Below are positions 24,215 to 31,502 of a stretch of 32,110 bases of DNA, one piece after another; position 1 is the stretch's first letter; the number at the start of each line of letters is the position of its first letter. The stretch lies in NCBI GenBank assembly GCA_020721975.1, contig DYLR01000006.1, positions 1 to 32,110 on the forward strand. Direction: 5' to 3'. The position numbers were made by a program, and so were the translations under genes. The stretch is from Blastopirellula marina. GTDB lineage: Bacteria; Planctomycetota; Phycisphaerae; Sedimentisphaerales; UBA12454. The notes under the pieces were generated by a model, which saw nothing but the letters and a program-made list of their open reading frames with translations, did no database searches and was not told the DNA's origin.

Positions 24215-25936
24215 ATGGCTATCAAACTTAAAATATTTCGGCGCAGCATAACGGCGAATATCATCAGTGTGCTGATAATAGCGGTAATAGCCGTGCTGTT
24301 CCTTTATCCGCTTGCACTGGCGGTAAAGACGGGCGTAATTGAAAACAGCAGGATTTCGTTTTACTGGCTCGGCAGGGTGCTCGGCAGTGAAATTCTGCTC
24401 AGGCAGTTGTGCAACAGTTTTCTTTTGGCGATATGTACAACACTTGCGGCTGTGGCTATTTCGATACCGACGGCAATAACAGCTACGAATTTCCGGTTTC
24501 GCGGCAAAAGCGTGCTTGGGACGCTGATTCTGTTGCCGCTGATTCTGCCGCCTTTTGTGGGCGGATTGTCAATTAAGCGGCTGCTGGGACAATTCGGAGT
24601 TCTCAATATTCTGCTGGACAAGCTCGGCATTATTGACATCAGTGCCGGTCTGCCGCCGGACTGGCTGGGAAGCGGCTTTATTGGCGTGGTGATTTTGCAG
24701 ACGCTGCATTTGTTTCCAATTACATATCTTAATACGTGTGCGGCGCTGGCGAATCTTGACCCTGCGTATGTTCAGGCGGGACGAAATTTAGGCGCAGGGC
24801 CGATACGCAATTTTTTTGAGATAACACTGCCGCTGATAAGACCCGGAATTTTTGCGGGAGCATCAATTGTTTTTATCTGGTCATTCACAGATATCGGCAC
24901 CGCGGCAATAGTGGGCTATGACGATTTGGCAGCGATTACGATTTTCAAAGAGATTGCGAAGGCAGATGTATCGCCTTTGACGTACAGTCTGGTACTAATA
25001 CTTCTGGCGGCGTCTTGCGGTTTTTACTGTGCAGGCAGAATTATGGCAGGCGCAGGCGAATACTGCGGCTCGACGCGAGCGTCGGTGGCGTTTGAACCTG
25101 GAAAATTCGGAAAGGCTGCAACTGCGGCTGTGTGGCTGCTGTTCGGTACGGTGATATTTGCGGCGGTTTTGCCGCACATCGGCGTTGTAGTTACTGCCGT
25201 AAGCGATAAATGGGTAAGGACAATTCTGCCGGAAAAATATACGTTCAGACACCTGGCCTATGTATTCACAAAAGCTGAAATCCGCAGCAGCCTGATGAAC
25301 AGCCTCAAATATGCGTCGGTTTCAACGCTTATTGATTTGATAATCGGCTCGATAGTTGCCTGGCTGATAGTGCGAAGCAGACCTGTTGCGGGGCGGCTGC
25401 TGGACGGGCTGGTAATGCTGCCGCTGGCAGTGCCGGGAATTATCCTTGCGGCGGGATATGTTGTAATGACCGCACCAGGCACAAAATTTGAAACTATCGG
25501 GCCGCTGCGCAATCCTTTCGGCATACTGGTTATTGCTTACGCAATGAGGAGGATGCCTTTTTTTGTGCGGAGTATCTCGGCGGGACTTATGCAGCTGCCT
25601 GAATCGCTGGAAGAGGCGGCAAGAAATCTTGGCGCATCAAAATTTATGACTATAATGCGAATTACGACGCCGCTGCTTTTGGCTAATATTACGGCAGCGG
25701 CAGTTCTGACTTTTGCATTTGCTATGCTCGAAGTGAGCGATTCTCTCGTGCTTGCACAACTGCAGCAGGATTATCCGCTTACAAAGCAGATATATGTACA
25801 GGCCACCAGCGGCAATACTGATGCCTTGAATATCGCGTCGGCTTTGGGAGTTTACGGGATGGCGTTTCTGGGCGGTGCAATGGCAATTGCTTCGCTGATG
25901 CTGGGCAAAAAACTCGGTGCAATATTCAGAGCGTAA
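24215..25936 (+). CDS. ABC transporter permease, two fused domains (FbpB/ThiP type)
   Basis: Inner-membrane channel of the importer. The 573 residues consist of two homologous halves of about six membrane segments each. Each half carries an EAA loop that contacts the ATPase: AGRNLGAGPIRNFFEITLPLIRPGI in the first half and EEAARNLGASKFMTIMRITTPLLL in the second. This single-chain arrangement is typical of iron(III) and thiamine importers. The gene starts 58 bases after the lipoprotein gene, with no obvious ribosome binding site. The ATPase gene is displaced 385 bases downstream by repeats. Confidence 0.92.
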   Translation: MAIKLKIFRRSITANIISVLIIAVIAVLFLYPLALAVKTGVIENSRISFYWLGRVLGSEILLRQLCNSFLLAICTTLAAVAISIPTAITATNFRFRGKSVLGTLILLPLILPPFVGGLSIKRLLGQFGVLNILLDKLGIIDISAGLPPDWLGSGFIGVVILQTLHLFPITYLNTCAALANLDPAYVQAGRNLGAGPIRNFFEITLPLIRPGIFAGASIVFIWSFTDIGTAAIVGYDDLAAITIFKEIAKADVSPLTYSLVLILLAASCGFYCAGRIMAGAGEYCGSTRASVAFEPGKFGKAATAAVWLLFGTVIFAAVLPHIGVVVTAVSDKWVRTILPEKYTFRHLAYVFTKAEIRSSLMNSLKYASVSTLIDLIIGSIVAWLIVRSRPVAGRLLDGLVMLPLAVPGIILAAGYVVMTAPGTKFETIGPLRNPFGILVIAYAMRRMPFFVRSISAGLMQLPESLEEAARNLGASKFMTIMRITTPLLLANITAAAVLTFAFAMLEVSDSLVLAQLQQDYPLTKQIYVQATSGNTDALNIASALGVYGMAFLGGAMAIASLMLGKKLGAIFRA

Positions 25937-25957
25937 CTATACCCTATACCCTAATAC
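25936..25957. repeat. GGGTATAG-type short repeat cluster, copy 3 (minus orientation)
   Basis: CTATACCCTATACCCTAATA directly after the permease stop. Its reverse complement matches the clusters at 4716-4740 and 21884-21905. Confidence 0.5.
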
Positions 25958-25995
25958 TACAATGCTACTTGTAATATGGAAACGAAACAGACTAA

Positions 25996-26152
25996 AAATC
26001 CGAAGCACGAAATCCGAAATCCAAAACAAATTCAAAATTCCAAATCAAAATAACCAAAACAAAAACTCCATTGTTTTAGGTTTTTGTTTTGAACATTTTA
26101 GTTTTGAATATTCGATATTGTTTCGGATTTTGATATTCGGATTTCGGATTTA
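25996..26152. repeat. 155-bp near-palindromic heptad-repeat element
   Basis: The left arm (25996-26075, starting AAATCCGAAGCACGAAATCC) and the reverse complement of the right arm (26079-26152, starting AAATCCGAAATCCGAATATC) are closely similar over their whole lengths. Transcribed, the region would fold into one long A/T-rich hairpin with a small central loop. The outer left 40 bases match 4781-4820 in reverse orientation at about 38 positions. The arms resemble those flanking the four-helix-bundle gene. This looks like a coding-free (MITE-like) form of the same family. It lies between permease and ATPase genes. Confidence 0.75.
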
Positions 26153-26184
26153 AATCCTTATATTATAAGAAATTAGATTAGAGA

Positions 26185-26275
26185 CTCTAACAAAATGAAT
26201 TTGTCTTCTGTGGCACGGCCATCCTGGCCGTGATTCACGGGCGCCAAGCCCGTGCCACGATTCATTTTGTTAGAG
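26185..26275. repeat. 91-bp cloverleaf-type inverted-repeat element
   Basis: The outer arms, CTCTAACAAAATGAAT (26185-26200) and ATTCATTTTGTTAGAG (26260-26275), are perfect 16-bp inverted repeats. Inside are two adjacent hairpins, each with a 7-bp stem and a 5-base loop: CACGGCC/GGCCGTG (26214-26232) and CACGGGC/GCCCGTG (26236-26254). An alternative inner stem pairs GTGGCACGG (26210-26218) with CCGTGCCAC (26250-26258). No coding capacity. It lies 47 bases before the ATPase gene. Confidence 0.85.
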
Positions 26276-26321
26276 GCTTTTACAATAGCTAAAGGCAATA
26301 TAGCGTAGTAGAACTAACTAT

Positions 26322-27395
26322 ATGACTAAAGTCGAGGTAAAAAATATCAGCAAGGTATATGCCGGCAGGACAAGCGTCAAAGCCCTTGATAATGTCAATC
26401 TGGCCATCCGGCCGGGCGAGCTGTTTTTGCTGCTTGGGCCCAGCGGCTGCGGCAAAACCACCCTTTTGCGCATCATTGCAGGCCTTATAACGCCCACCAG
26501 CGGAACAGTGAGCTTTAACGGCAAAGATATTACCGATATGCCTGTCGAAAAACGCGATTGTGCAATGGTGTTTCAGAATTATGCACTCTGGCCGCACATG
26601 ACCGTAGATGCGAATGTTCGGTTCGGGCCGAAAATGAAGAAATTTAGTCGGCAGCGGCAGGATGCGATAGTCGGCAGGGTGCTTGAACTTGTGGGAATGA
26701 CAGGCCTTGCCAAAAGAAAACCAAACGAACTTTCCGGCGGCCAGCAGCAGCGGGTTGCTCTTGCCAGAGCGCTTGCGGCTGAACCGGCGTGCCTGCTTTT
26801 TGACGAGCCTTTGAGTAATCTTGACGCACAATTGAGAATACAGATGCGTATGGAACTTCGCAGGCTTGTCAAGGCGAATAATACCACGGCTATATATGTA
26901 ACTCACGACCAGAAAGAGGCTCTTTCAATGGCGGACCGAATAGCGGTGATGAATGCCGGCAGAATCTCGCAGGTTGCCGAACCTCAGGAAATTTATTACA
27001 GACCGGCAAACCGCTTTGTGGCCGATTTCATCGGACAGGCCAATCTCATAGACGGCATTGTAAAATATACGACCGGCGGAAATATAATTGAGACCGGTAT
27101 TTGTAATATTGTTCCGCAGAATTGTCTGCTGCCTGCGGGTACAAAAGCAACGTGCTGCATCAGGCCTGAAAGACTGAAAATTTCGCCGTTTGCGGCTGCG
27201 GGCGAAAAGTGTGGATTTGAAACTGCCGCCAGGATTGACAAAATCGAATTTCTTGGGGAAACCTGTCAGTATTATCTTTCAGCAAAGAATATTTCCCTGA
27301 TTGCCACAGATGTCGGATTTCAGCGAGGGCTTTGTCCCGGAATGGAAGTTAAAATATCGGCTCACAGCGATGATATAGTTGTTCTGGCGGAATAA
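26322..27395 (+). CDS. ABC transporter ATP-binding protein (FbpC/PotA type)
   Basis: Energises the importer encoded upstream. Walker A is GPSGCGKTT from residue 39. The Q-loop reads VFQNYALWPHM, the signature LSGGQQQRVALARAL starts at 137, Walker B LLFDEPLSNLDAQLR at 158, and the switch His is in YVTHDQ. The C-terminal third is a TOBE-type regulatory domain, including CCIRPERLKI. At 357 residues it is normal. The ATG at 26322 has no clear ribosome binding site. The gene is separated from its permease by repeats, so it may be transcribed separately. It ends one base from the convergent aminotransferase gene, leaving no room for a terminator. Confidence 0.94.
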   Translation: MTKVEVKNISKVYAGRTSVKALDNVNLAIRPGELFLLLGPSGCGKTTLLRIIAGLITPTSGTVSFNGKDITDMPVEKRDCAMVFQNYALWPHMTVDANVRFGPKMKKFSRQRQDAIVGRVLELVGMTGLAKRKPNELSGGQQQRVALARALAAEPACLLFDEPLSNLDAQLRIQMRMELRRLVKANNTTAIYVTHDQKEALSMADRIAVMNAGRISQVAEPQEIYYRPANRFVADFIGQANLIDGIVKYTTGGNIIETGICNIVPQNCLLPAGTKATCCIRPERLKISPFAAAGEKCGFETAARIDKIEFLGETCQYYLSAKNISLIATDVGFQRGLCPGMEVKISAHSDDIVVLAE

Positions 27396-27396
27396 T

Positions 27397-28308
27397 TCAT
27401 TTTATCAGAGCCTGCGGAACATTGAATTCGTTTTTGTTGCGGAACACCAGCTTCGGCCAGGGCAGGGTTGTTTTGCCGTTTATGAATTTTTCAAATTCAG
27501 CCATAATTTTCATCGTATATTCGCCGGGTCTGCCTGCGGCGATGATTTTATCGTCAAATTTTACGACCGGCAGCACATCGCGTGTGGAAGCCGAAATCAT
27601 CAGTTCGTCCGCATTGTAAGCCTCTTCCAGACTTACGGCTGTCTGGTCAACTTCAATGCCGATATGTTCGGCGATGTGCAGCACAAAACACCGCGTAATG
27701 GAAGGCAAAACATTGGTGGTAAGCGGGGCAGTTCGTAAAACGCCGTTTATAACGGCAAAAAACGCAGCAGATGCGCCTTCGGTAATGCAGCCGTTTTCGT
27801 CGACGAGTATAGGCTCTTCGCAATTTTTTTCCTTTGCCGCCTGGACAGCCAACACGTTTGGCAGCAGGTTCAGCGATTTAATATCGCATCGTTTCCAGCG
27901 AATATCCGGCAGGCTCATGACGTCAACGCCGTGCTGTTTTTTTTGCGAAGCGTCTTTCAGCGGGGTTATTTGCAGATAAAATCTCGGCCTTATGGAGTCG
28001 TTCCATGTATGGCTCCTGGGTCCGCAGCCGCGAGTGATGTGCCAGTAAATTACGGCGTCGGCAAGCGATGATTTTTTATATGCAGTTTTAACGCGGCTGT
28101 CAATTTCTTCAATATCTATGCCGTTTATCCGCAACTCGGCCAAACTATGGGCAAACCTTTGCATACGATATTCAAGGCCGAAGATTCTGCCCCCGGCTGT
28201 GCGAACCACTTCATAAACCCCGTCGCCGAAAAACGTGCCGCGGTCAAGATAGCCGATATCTACCGACTCTGCAGCGCTTATTTTGTCGTCAAGCATTATG
28301 ATGTTCAT
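27397..28308 (-). CDS. Class IV aminotransferase, D-amino-acid (D-alanine) type
   Basis: PLP enzyme of fold type IV. GYLDRGTFFGDGVYEVVR (19-36) is the usual N-terminal motif. The Schiff-base lysine is K144 in RCDIKSLNLLPNVLA, a context typical of D-alanine transaminases as opposed to branched-chain enzymes. The cofactor phosphate region ITEGASAAFFAV follows. Such enzymes supply D-glutamate or D-alanine for peptidoglycan. Length 303 is slightly above the usual 280-290. It follows the small Cys-containing protein by 6 bases on the same strand. A branched-chain or 4-amino-4-deoxychorismate-lyase role is less likely but possible. Confidence 0.88.
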   Translation of the reverse strand: MNIIMLDDKISAAESVDIGYLDRGTFFGDGVYEVVRTAGGRIFGLEYRMQRFAHSLAELRINGIDIEEIDSRVKTAYKKSSLADAVIYWHITRGCGPRSHTWNDSIRPRFYLQITPLKDASQKKQHGVDVMSLPDIRWKRCDIKSLNLLPNVLAVQAAKEKNCEEPILVDENGCITEGASAAFFAVINGVLRTAPLTTNVLPSITRCFVLHIAEHIGIEVDQTAVSLEEAYNADELMISASTRDVLPVVKFDDKIIAAGRPGEYTMKIMAEFEKFINGKTTLPWPKLVFRNKNEFNVPQALIK

Positions 28309-28314
28309 AAAAAG

Positions 28315-28620
28315 TTATTTATTAAAGTCCTCTTCAGAAGATTCGTTTTCGTCGTCTTCGTTGGTGTACTTCCATTTTTCTGTTTCGTCAATATCGTTGA
28401 TTTCTCTTTCCATATATTTGAAAATTTTGTCCTGCAGCGGGGCCATTTTCTGCTGCATCTGCTGCATTGCCCGATAAGCAGACACGAGCATATCCAGCCG
28501 AATAAGCTGCCATTTGAGCAGACATTCCGGCTCTTTGATATTGGTGAACGGATCGCAGGCAAATGCCCGCCCGCCATTAGGCTCCAGCCGGTAATATTCG
28601 CAGTCTTTACATTGAATCAT
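28315..28620 (-). CDS. Hypothetical protein with N-terminal Cys pairs
   Basis: A 101-residue product, not recognised. MIQCKDCEYYRLEPNGGRAFACDP...EPECLLKW places four Cys (C4, C7, C22, C33) that could bind zinc. A predicted helix with a Gln/Met-rich stretch (YRAMQQMQQKMAPLQDKIFKYMERE) follows, and the tail is very acidic (NEDDENESSEEDFNK). The start has GAGG about nine bases upstream. It is the first gene of a two-gene unit with the aminotransferase and is divergent from the 26-residue basic ORF. Confidence 0.7.
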   Translation of the reverse strand: MIQCKDCEYYRLEPNGGRAFACDPFTNIKEPECLLKWQLIRLDMLVSAYRAMQQMQQKMAPLQDKIFKYMEREINDIDETEKWKYTNEDDENESSEEDFNK

Positions 28621-28645
28621 ATCGGCAAACCTCGCAAATAAACTC

Positions 28646-28674
28646 TTGCCATAAAATATGATAACATATATACT
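28646..28674 (+). promoter_or_regulatory. Promoter of the 26-codon basic ORF
   Basis: TTGCCA (28646-28651) and TATACT (28669-28674) are exactly 17 bases apart, each matching five of six consensus bases. Transcription would start near 28682, about 47 bases before the small ORF. Confidence 0.6.
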
Positions 28675-28728
28675 ACCGCGTTCAAAATGATTTTAATAGT
28701 TAAAAAAATATAGCATTATGGAGTTAAT

Positions 28729-28809
28729 ATGGGTAAACCCAGACGCAGGCGCAAAATCGGCAGCAAGAAAAGACACGCAAAGTGGAAAGCCAGACACCAT
28801 AAGCAATAA
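28729..28809 (+). CDS. 26-residue very basic protein, candidate small ribosomal protein
   Basis: Short ORF beginning MGKPRRRRKIGSKKRH and ending KARHHKQ: 14 of 26 residues are Lys, Arg or His and none is acidic. GGAG (28720-28723) lies five bases before the ATG, a good promoter lies about 50 bases upstream, and an intrinsic terminator follows at 29008-29037. Size, charge and the MGK start recall the small ribosomal proteins bTHX (26-27 residues) and the bL37/COX24-like family, but no residue-level assignment is firm. It lies 490 bases before rpmF, consistent with a ribosomal role. Such genes are usually missed because of length. Confidence 0.6.
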   Translation: MGKPRRRRKIGSKKRHAKWKARHHKQ

Positions 28810-28888
28810 CCGGCAACCAGCAGAATTAGAGCAAGTGAAACCGGGTTAACACGGATTTTTTGAAATCTGTAATCTTTCTTTGTTTAGC

Positions 28889-28938
28889 CGCCGTCGGCAC
28901 GACGGCGTTCCCGTCAGCCCGCAGGCCCATCATGCGGG
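28889..28938 (+). repeat. Tandem pair of G/C-rich hairpins
   Basis: CGCCGTC, loop GGCAC and GACGGCG (28889-28907) form a 7-bp stem. Eleven bases later CCCGCA and TGCGGG (28918-28938) form a second stem. The layout, two neighbouring hairpins with a 7-bp stem and 5-base loop in the first, recalls the inner part of the 26185-26275 element. It is in the 3' region of the small basic ORF transcript. Confidence 0.6.
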
Positions 28939-29007
28939 TCATCAATATAATGCAATCACGACTTTGCATAGGTCCGACTCCTACGGCCGGCATTGTGGCT
29001 GACAATT

Positions 29008-29037
29008 CCCCGCGACAGGGTCTGCGGGGTTTCTTTT
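29008..29037 (+). terminator. Intrinsic terminator after the small basic ORF transcript
   Basis: CCCCGC (29008-29013), a ten-base loop and GCGGGG (29024-29029) are followed at once by TTTCTTTT. It would end a transcript of about 355 bases from the promoter at 28646-28674. The rest of 28810-29297 holds the hairpin pair, the rpmF promoter and the direct repeats, and no further gene that I can see. Confidence 0.7.
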
Positions 29038-29074
29038 AAAAAGACTCCTGCCGGATAAAAACCGGAGAATTGAC

Positions 29075-29103
29075 TTGACAAACTCTTTGCGGATTACTAT
29101 TTA
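29075..29103 (+). promoter_or_regulatory. Promoter of the rpmF-plsX-fabH-fabD operon
   Basis: A perfect TTGACA (29075-29080) and TATTTA (29098-29103) are 17 bases apart. The predicted start is near 29110, at the left edge of the first 37-bp direct repeat, giving a leader of about 190 bases before rpmF. Confidence 0.65.
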
Positions 29104-29107
29104 CATA

Positions 29108-29218
29108 TCCTTACAAATTATTAGTTGAACCCCTGGGTCGTAAGTGTCCGGTGTTGTCAGCCGGGAACTATTTGGTAACGCTCCTTACAAATTATTAGTT
29201 GAACCCCTGGGTCGTAAG
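29108..29218 (+). repeat. Two identical 37-bp direct repeats separated by 37 bp
   Basis: The sequence starting TCCTTACAAATTATTAGTTG and ending CCTGGGTCGTAAG occurs at 29108-29144 and again at 29182-29218 without a mismatch; flanking bases differ. The intervening 37 bases are unique. Each repeat has complementary ends (CTTAC/GTAAG), so it can close a stem-loop. The geometry is that of a minimal CRISPR (two repeats, one spacer), but no cas genes are in the window. The position in the rpmF leader, right after its promoter, suits a duplicated regulatory RNA element better. Confidence 0.85.
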
Positions 29219-29297
29219 GCTGGGGGTTAAAATCGTGCTTTTTTGCAGCCTTTTCAGAGGTTGCCTTAAATTTTTTTATCTGGAGAATGCACAGAGT

Positions 29298-29489
29298 ATG
29301 CTTCCGGCAAAAAAGACAAGTAAAAGCAGAACACGTACAAGACGGGCGCATCACAGCCTAAGTGCTTGTAATTACTCGGTTTGTCCCCAGTGCAGCGGCG
29401 TAAAACTGCCGCACGCGGCCTGCGACAACTGCGGATATGTCAACCCCAAAATAACTCTTAAACTTGGGAAACAAGAGGAAAACGAGTAA
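29298..29489 (+). CDS. rpmF: 50S ribosomal protein L32 (bL32)
   Basis: Large-subunit ribosomal protein, 63 residues. MLPAKKTSKSRTRTRRAHHSL is the family start. The zinc ribbon is intact, with CPQC and CDNC pairs around VKLPHAACDNCGY. The C-terminus is longer than usual by about ten charged residues (LKLGKQEENE). ATG 29298 is chosen because the family begins there; upstream in-frame codons would add a hydrophobic stretch foreign to it. It lies two bases before plsX, the conserved rpmF-plsX-fab order. Confidence 0.95.
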   Translation: MLPAKKTSKSRTRTRRAHHSLSACNYSVCPQCSGVKLPHAACDNCGYVNPKITLKLGKQEENE

Positions 29490-29491
29490 AA

Positions 29492-30511
29492 ATGCGAATC
29501 GCAATTGACGCCATGGGTGGCGATTATGCGCCTAAGGAGATAGTGGAGGGCGCAATTCTGGCTCTGGATGTAATTGAGCCTGCCGATGAACTGCTTCTGG
29601 TCGGACCGACGCAGTTGATTTTGGACTGCGCAAGTTCCAAAAAAATTCACAATCCGAAATTGCACATTATAGATGCTCCTGAAATTGTTGGTATGGACGA
29701 ATCACCGGTGGAGGCGCTTCGTAAGAAGCGCAACAGTTCCCTGCGGGTAATGACAAAAATAACTGCCGACGGACAGGCAGATGCGGTCATATCTGCCGGT
29801 AATACCGGGGCGTGTGTAGCGGCCTGTCAGATGAAAATGAGGTTGCTGCCTGGCGTAAAAAGGCCGGGCATTACGGCAGTTTTCCCCACATACAGCGGAC
29901 CGGTAACCGTCTGCGATGTCGGCGCAAATATAAGCTGCAAACCTATCAATCTTTACCAGTATGCCGTTATGGCTTCGCTGTATTCCGAACATGTGCTGGG
30001 CATCAGAAAGCCGAGGATTGGCATAATGAGCATCGGTGAAGAAGATTCCAAGGGCAATGAGGTTGTTAAAAAGGCTCGCGAACTTATAAAGGCCGACCCT
30101 AAACTGAATTTTATCGGCAATCTTGAAGGCAGAGATGTTTTTTCAGGCGTCTGCGATGTAGTGGTATGCGAAGGCTTTGTAGGCAATGTAGTTCTGAAAC
30201 TCACCGAAAGCCTTGTGAGTGTGCTGTTTAAGGTTATAAAACGCGAACTTTTAAGTACCTCAAAGCTGCTGGCCTGGAGCTTTGGCGGGGTAATGAAGAA
30301 AATATACCAGCGTTATGATTATCACGAATATGGCGGAGCCCCTCTGCTGGGCGTGAACGGCACTGCAATTATCTGTCACGGCACAAGCCGGGCAAGAACG
30401 ATTAAGAACGCCGTGCTGGCCGCCAAAAAATTCCATTCGCAGCAGATAAACAGACTGATCACCGAGCATATTTCCGCATCAAACATCGGAGACCCTGATG
30501 AAGAAGACTGA
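29492..30511 (+). CDS. plsX: Phosphate acyltransferase PlsX
   Basis: Makes acyl-phosphate from acyl-ACP for PlsY, the first step of phospholipid synthesis in most bacteria; peripheral membrane enzyme. MRIAIDAMGGDYAPKEIVEGA at the N-terminus, ISAGNTGACVAA and GVNGTAIICHGTS are characteristic. Length 339 is standard. AGGAAAA in the rpmF tail serves as ribosome binding site. It overlaps fabH by 14 bases, indicating coupled translation. Confidence 0.97.
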   Translation: MRIAIDAMGGDYAPKEIVEGAILALDVIEPADELLLVGPTQLILDCASSKKIHNPKLHIIDAPEIVGMDESPVEALRKKRNSSLRVMTKITADGQADAVISAGNTGACVAACQMKMRLLPGVKRPGITAVFPTYSGPVTVCDVGANISCKPINLYQYAVMASLYSEHVLGIRKPRIGIMSIGEEDSKGNEVVKKARELIKADPKLNFIGNLEGRDVFSGVCDVVVCEGFVGNVVLKLTESLVSVLFKVIKRELLSTSKLLAWSFGGVMKKIYQRYDYHEYGGAPLLGVNGTAIICHGTSRARTIKNAVLAAKKFHSQQINRLITEHISASNIGDPDEED

Positions 30512-31502
30512 ACATACCGACTTCAATGCCGTTATCACTGGAACAGGGTCTTTCGTGCCTGAAAAAATTCTCACCAATGAAGACCTTTCCAAAATGGTCG
30601 AGACTTCCGACGAATGGATAGTAAGCCGTACGGGCATTAAAACCAGGCGGATTGCCTCGAAAGACCAGACGACCGCAATACTGGCGGCACAGGCTGCCCG
30701 GCGGGCGCTTGAAAACGCCTGTGTATCGGCTGATAATATCGAACTGATAATCGTCGCAACGATTACGCCGGAAATGGTTTTTCCGTCAACGGCCTGTTTT
30801 GTTCAGCAAGCTATCGGCGCAAAAAATGCGTGGGCTTTCGATTTGTCCGCCGCGTGCAGCGGCTTTGTTTACGCCGTTTCAATTGCCAAACAGTTTCTCA
30901 TAAACGGCAAATACAAAAACGCTCTCGTAATCGGGGCCGAAACGCTCAGCAAAATCACCGATTACACCGACCGCAAAAGCTGTATCCTTTTTGGCGATGG
31001 AGCCGGAGCCGCCGTCATCGAGGCAAAAACTGCCGGTCCTCGCGGCATTTTGTACTGCAACTCAGCCGCCGACGGGTCCGGCTGGGAATCGCTTTACTGC
31101 CCCGCTTACGGCAGCAGATATCCTGTCGGCAAAACGCTGCCGGACGAACGGTTTATTTATATGCAGATTAACGGAAGAGAGGTTTATCAACTGGCAGTAC
31201 GCAGAATCGTTGAGCTTGTCAACGACTGTATGGAAAAGTGCTGCCTGAATCTCGACGATATCAGCCTGTTCATTCCACATCAGATGAACGCAAGGATTAT
31301 CGAATCGGTGGCAAAAAGGCTCGATTTGCCCGATGAAAAGGTCTTTATAAACATTGATAAATACGGCAACACCTCGGCGGCATCGATACCGATTGCGCTT
31401 GACGAATGCCGCAGAACTGGAAAAATTAAGCCGGGCGATATTGTTCTGCTGGTGGCTTTCGGCGGCGGACTTACCTGGGGCGCAAATGTAGTGGAATTTT
31501 AG
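30498..31502 (+). CDS. fabH: 3-oxoacyl-ACP synthase III
   Basis: Condenses acetyl-CoA with malonyl-ACP to start fatty acid synthesis. The catalytic triad is present: Cys120 in SAACSGF, His261 in IPHQMN and Asn291 in YGNTSAAS. TSDEWIVSRTGIKTRR is the usual N-terminal motif and FGGGLTWG the C-terminal one. At 334 residues it is normal. It starts inside plsX. The stop codon TAG is itself part of a heptad repeat tract. Confidence 0.97.
   Translation: MKKTEHTDFNAVITGTGSFVPEKILTNEDLSKMVETSDEWIVSRTGIKTRRIASKDQTTAILAAQAARRALENACVSADNIELIIVATITPEMVFPSTACFVQQAIGAKNAWAFDLSAACSGFVYAVSIAKQFLINGKYKNALVIGAETLSKITDYTDRKSCILFGDGAGAAVIEAKTAGPRGILYCNSAADGSGWESLYCPAYGSRYPVGKTLPDERFIYMQINGREVYQLAVRRIVELVNDCMEKCCLNLDDISLFIPHQMNARIIESVAKRLDLPDEKVFINIDKYGNTSAASIPIALDECRRTGKIKPGDIVLLVAFGGGLTWGANVVEF

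Noticed and set aside
23062-24264. 400-codon open frame antisense to the lipoprotein gene
   Set aside because: The sense frame has a signal peptide, lipobox and solute-binding motifs; the antisense product is Arg/Cys-rich without recognisable motifs.
28966-28992. tRNA-like T-arm (GGTCCGACTCC) with a possible acceptor strand
   Set aside because: The loop has C instead of the second T, the outer stem pair mismatches, there is no variable region or D-arm at the right distance and no matching 5' acceptor strand.
29108-29218. Annotation of the 37-bp repeats as a CRISPR array
   Set aside because: Only two repeats and one spacer, no cas genes in the window, and the location at the start of a ribosomal operon transcript; kept as a repeat.
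29199-29297. Longer start for rpmF
   Set aside because: It would add 33 hydrophobic residues foreign to bL32 and start inside the second direct repeat.
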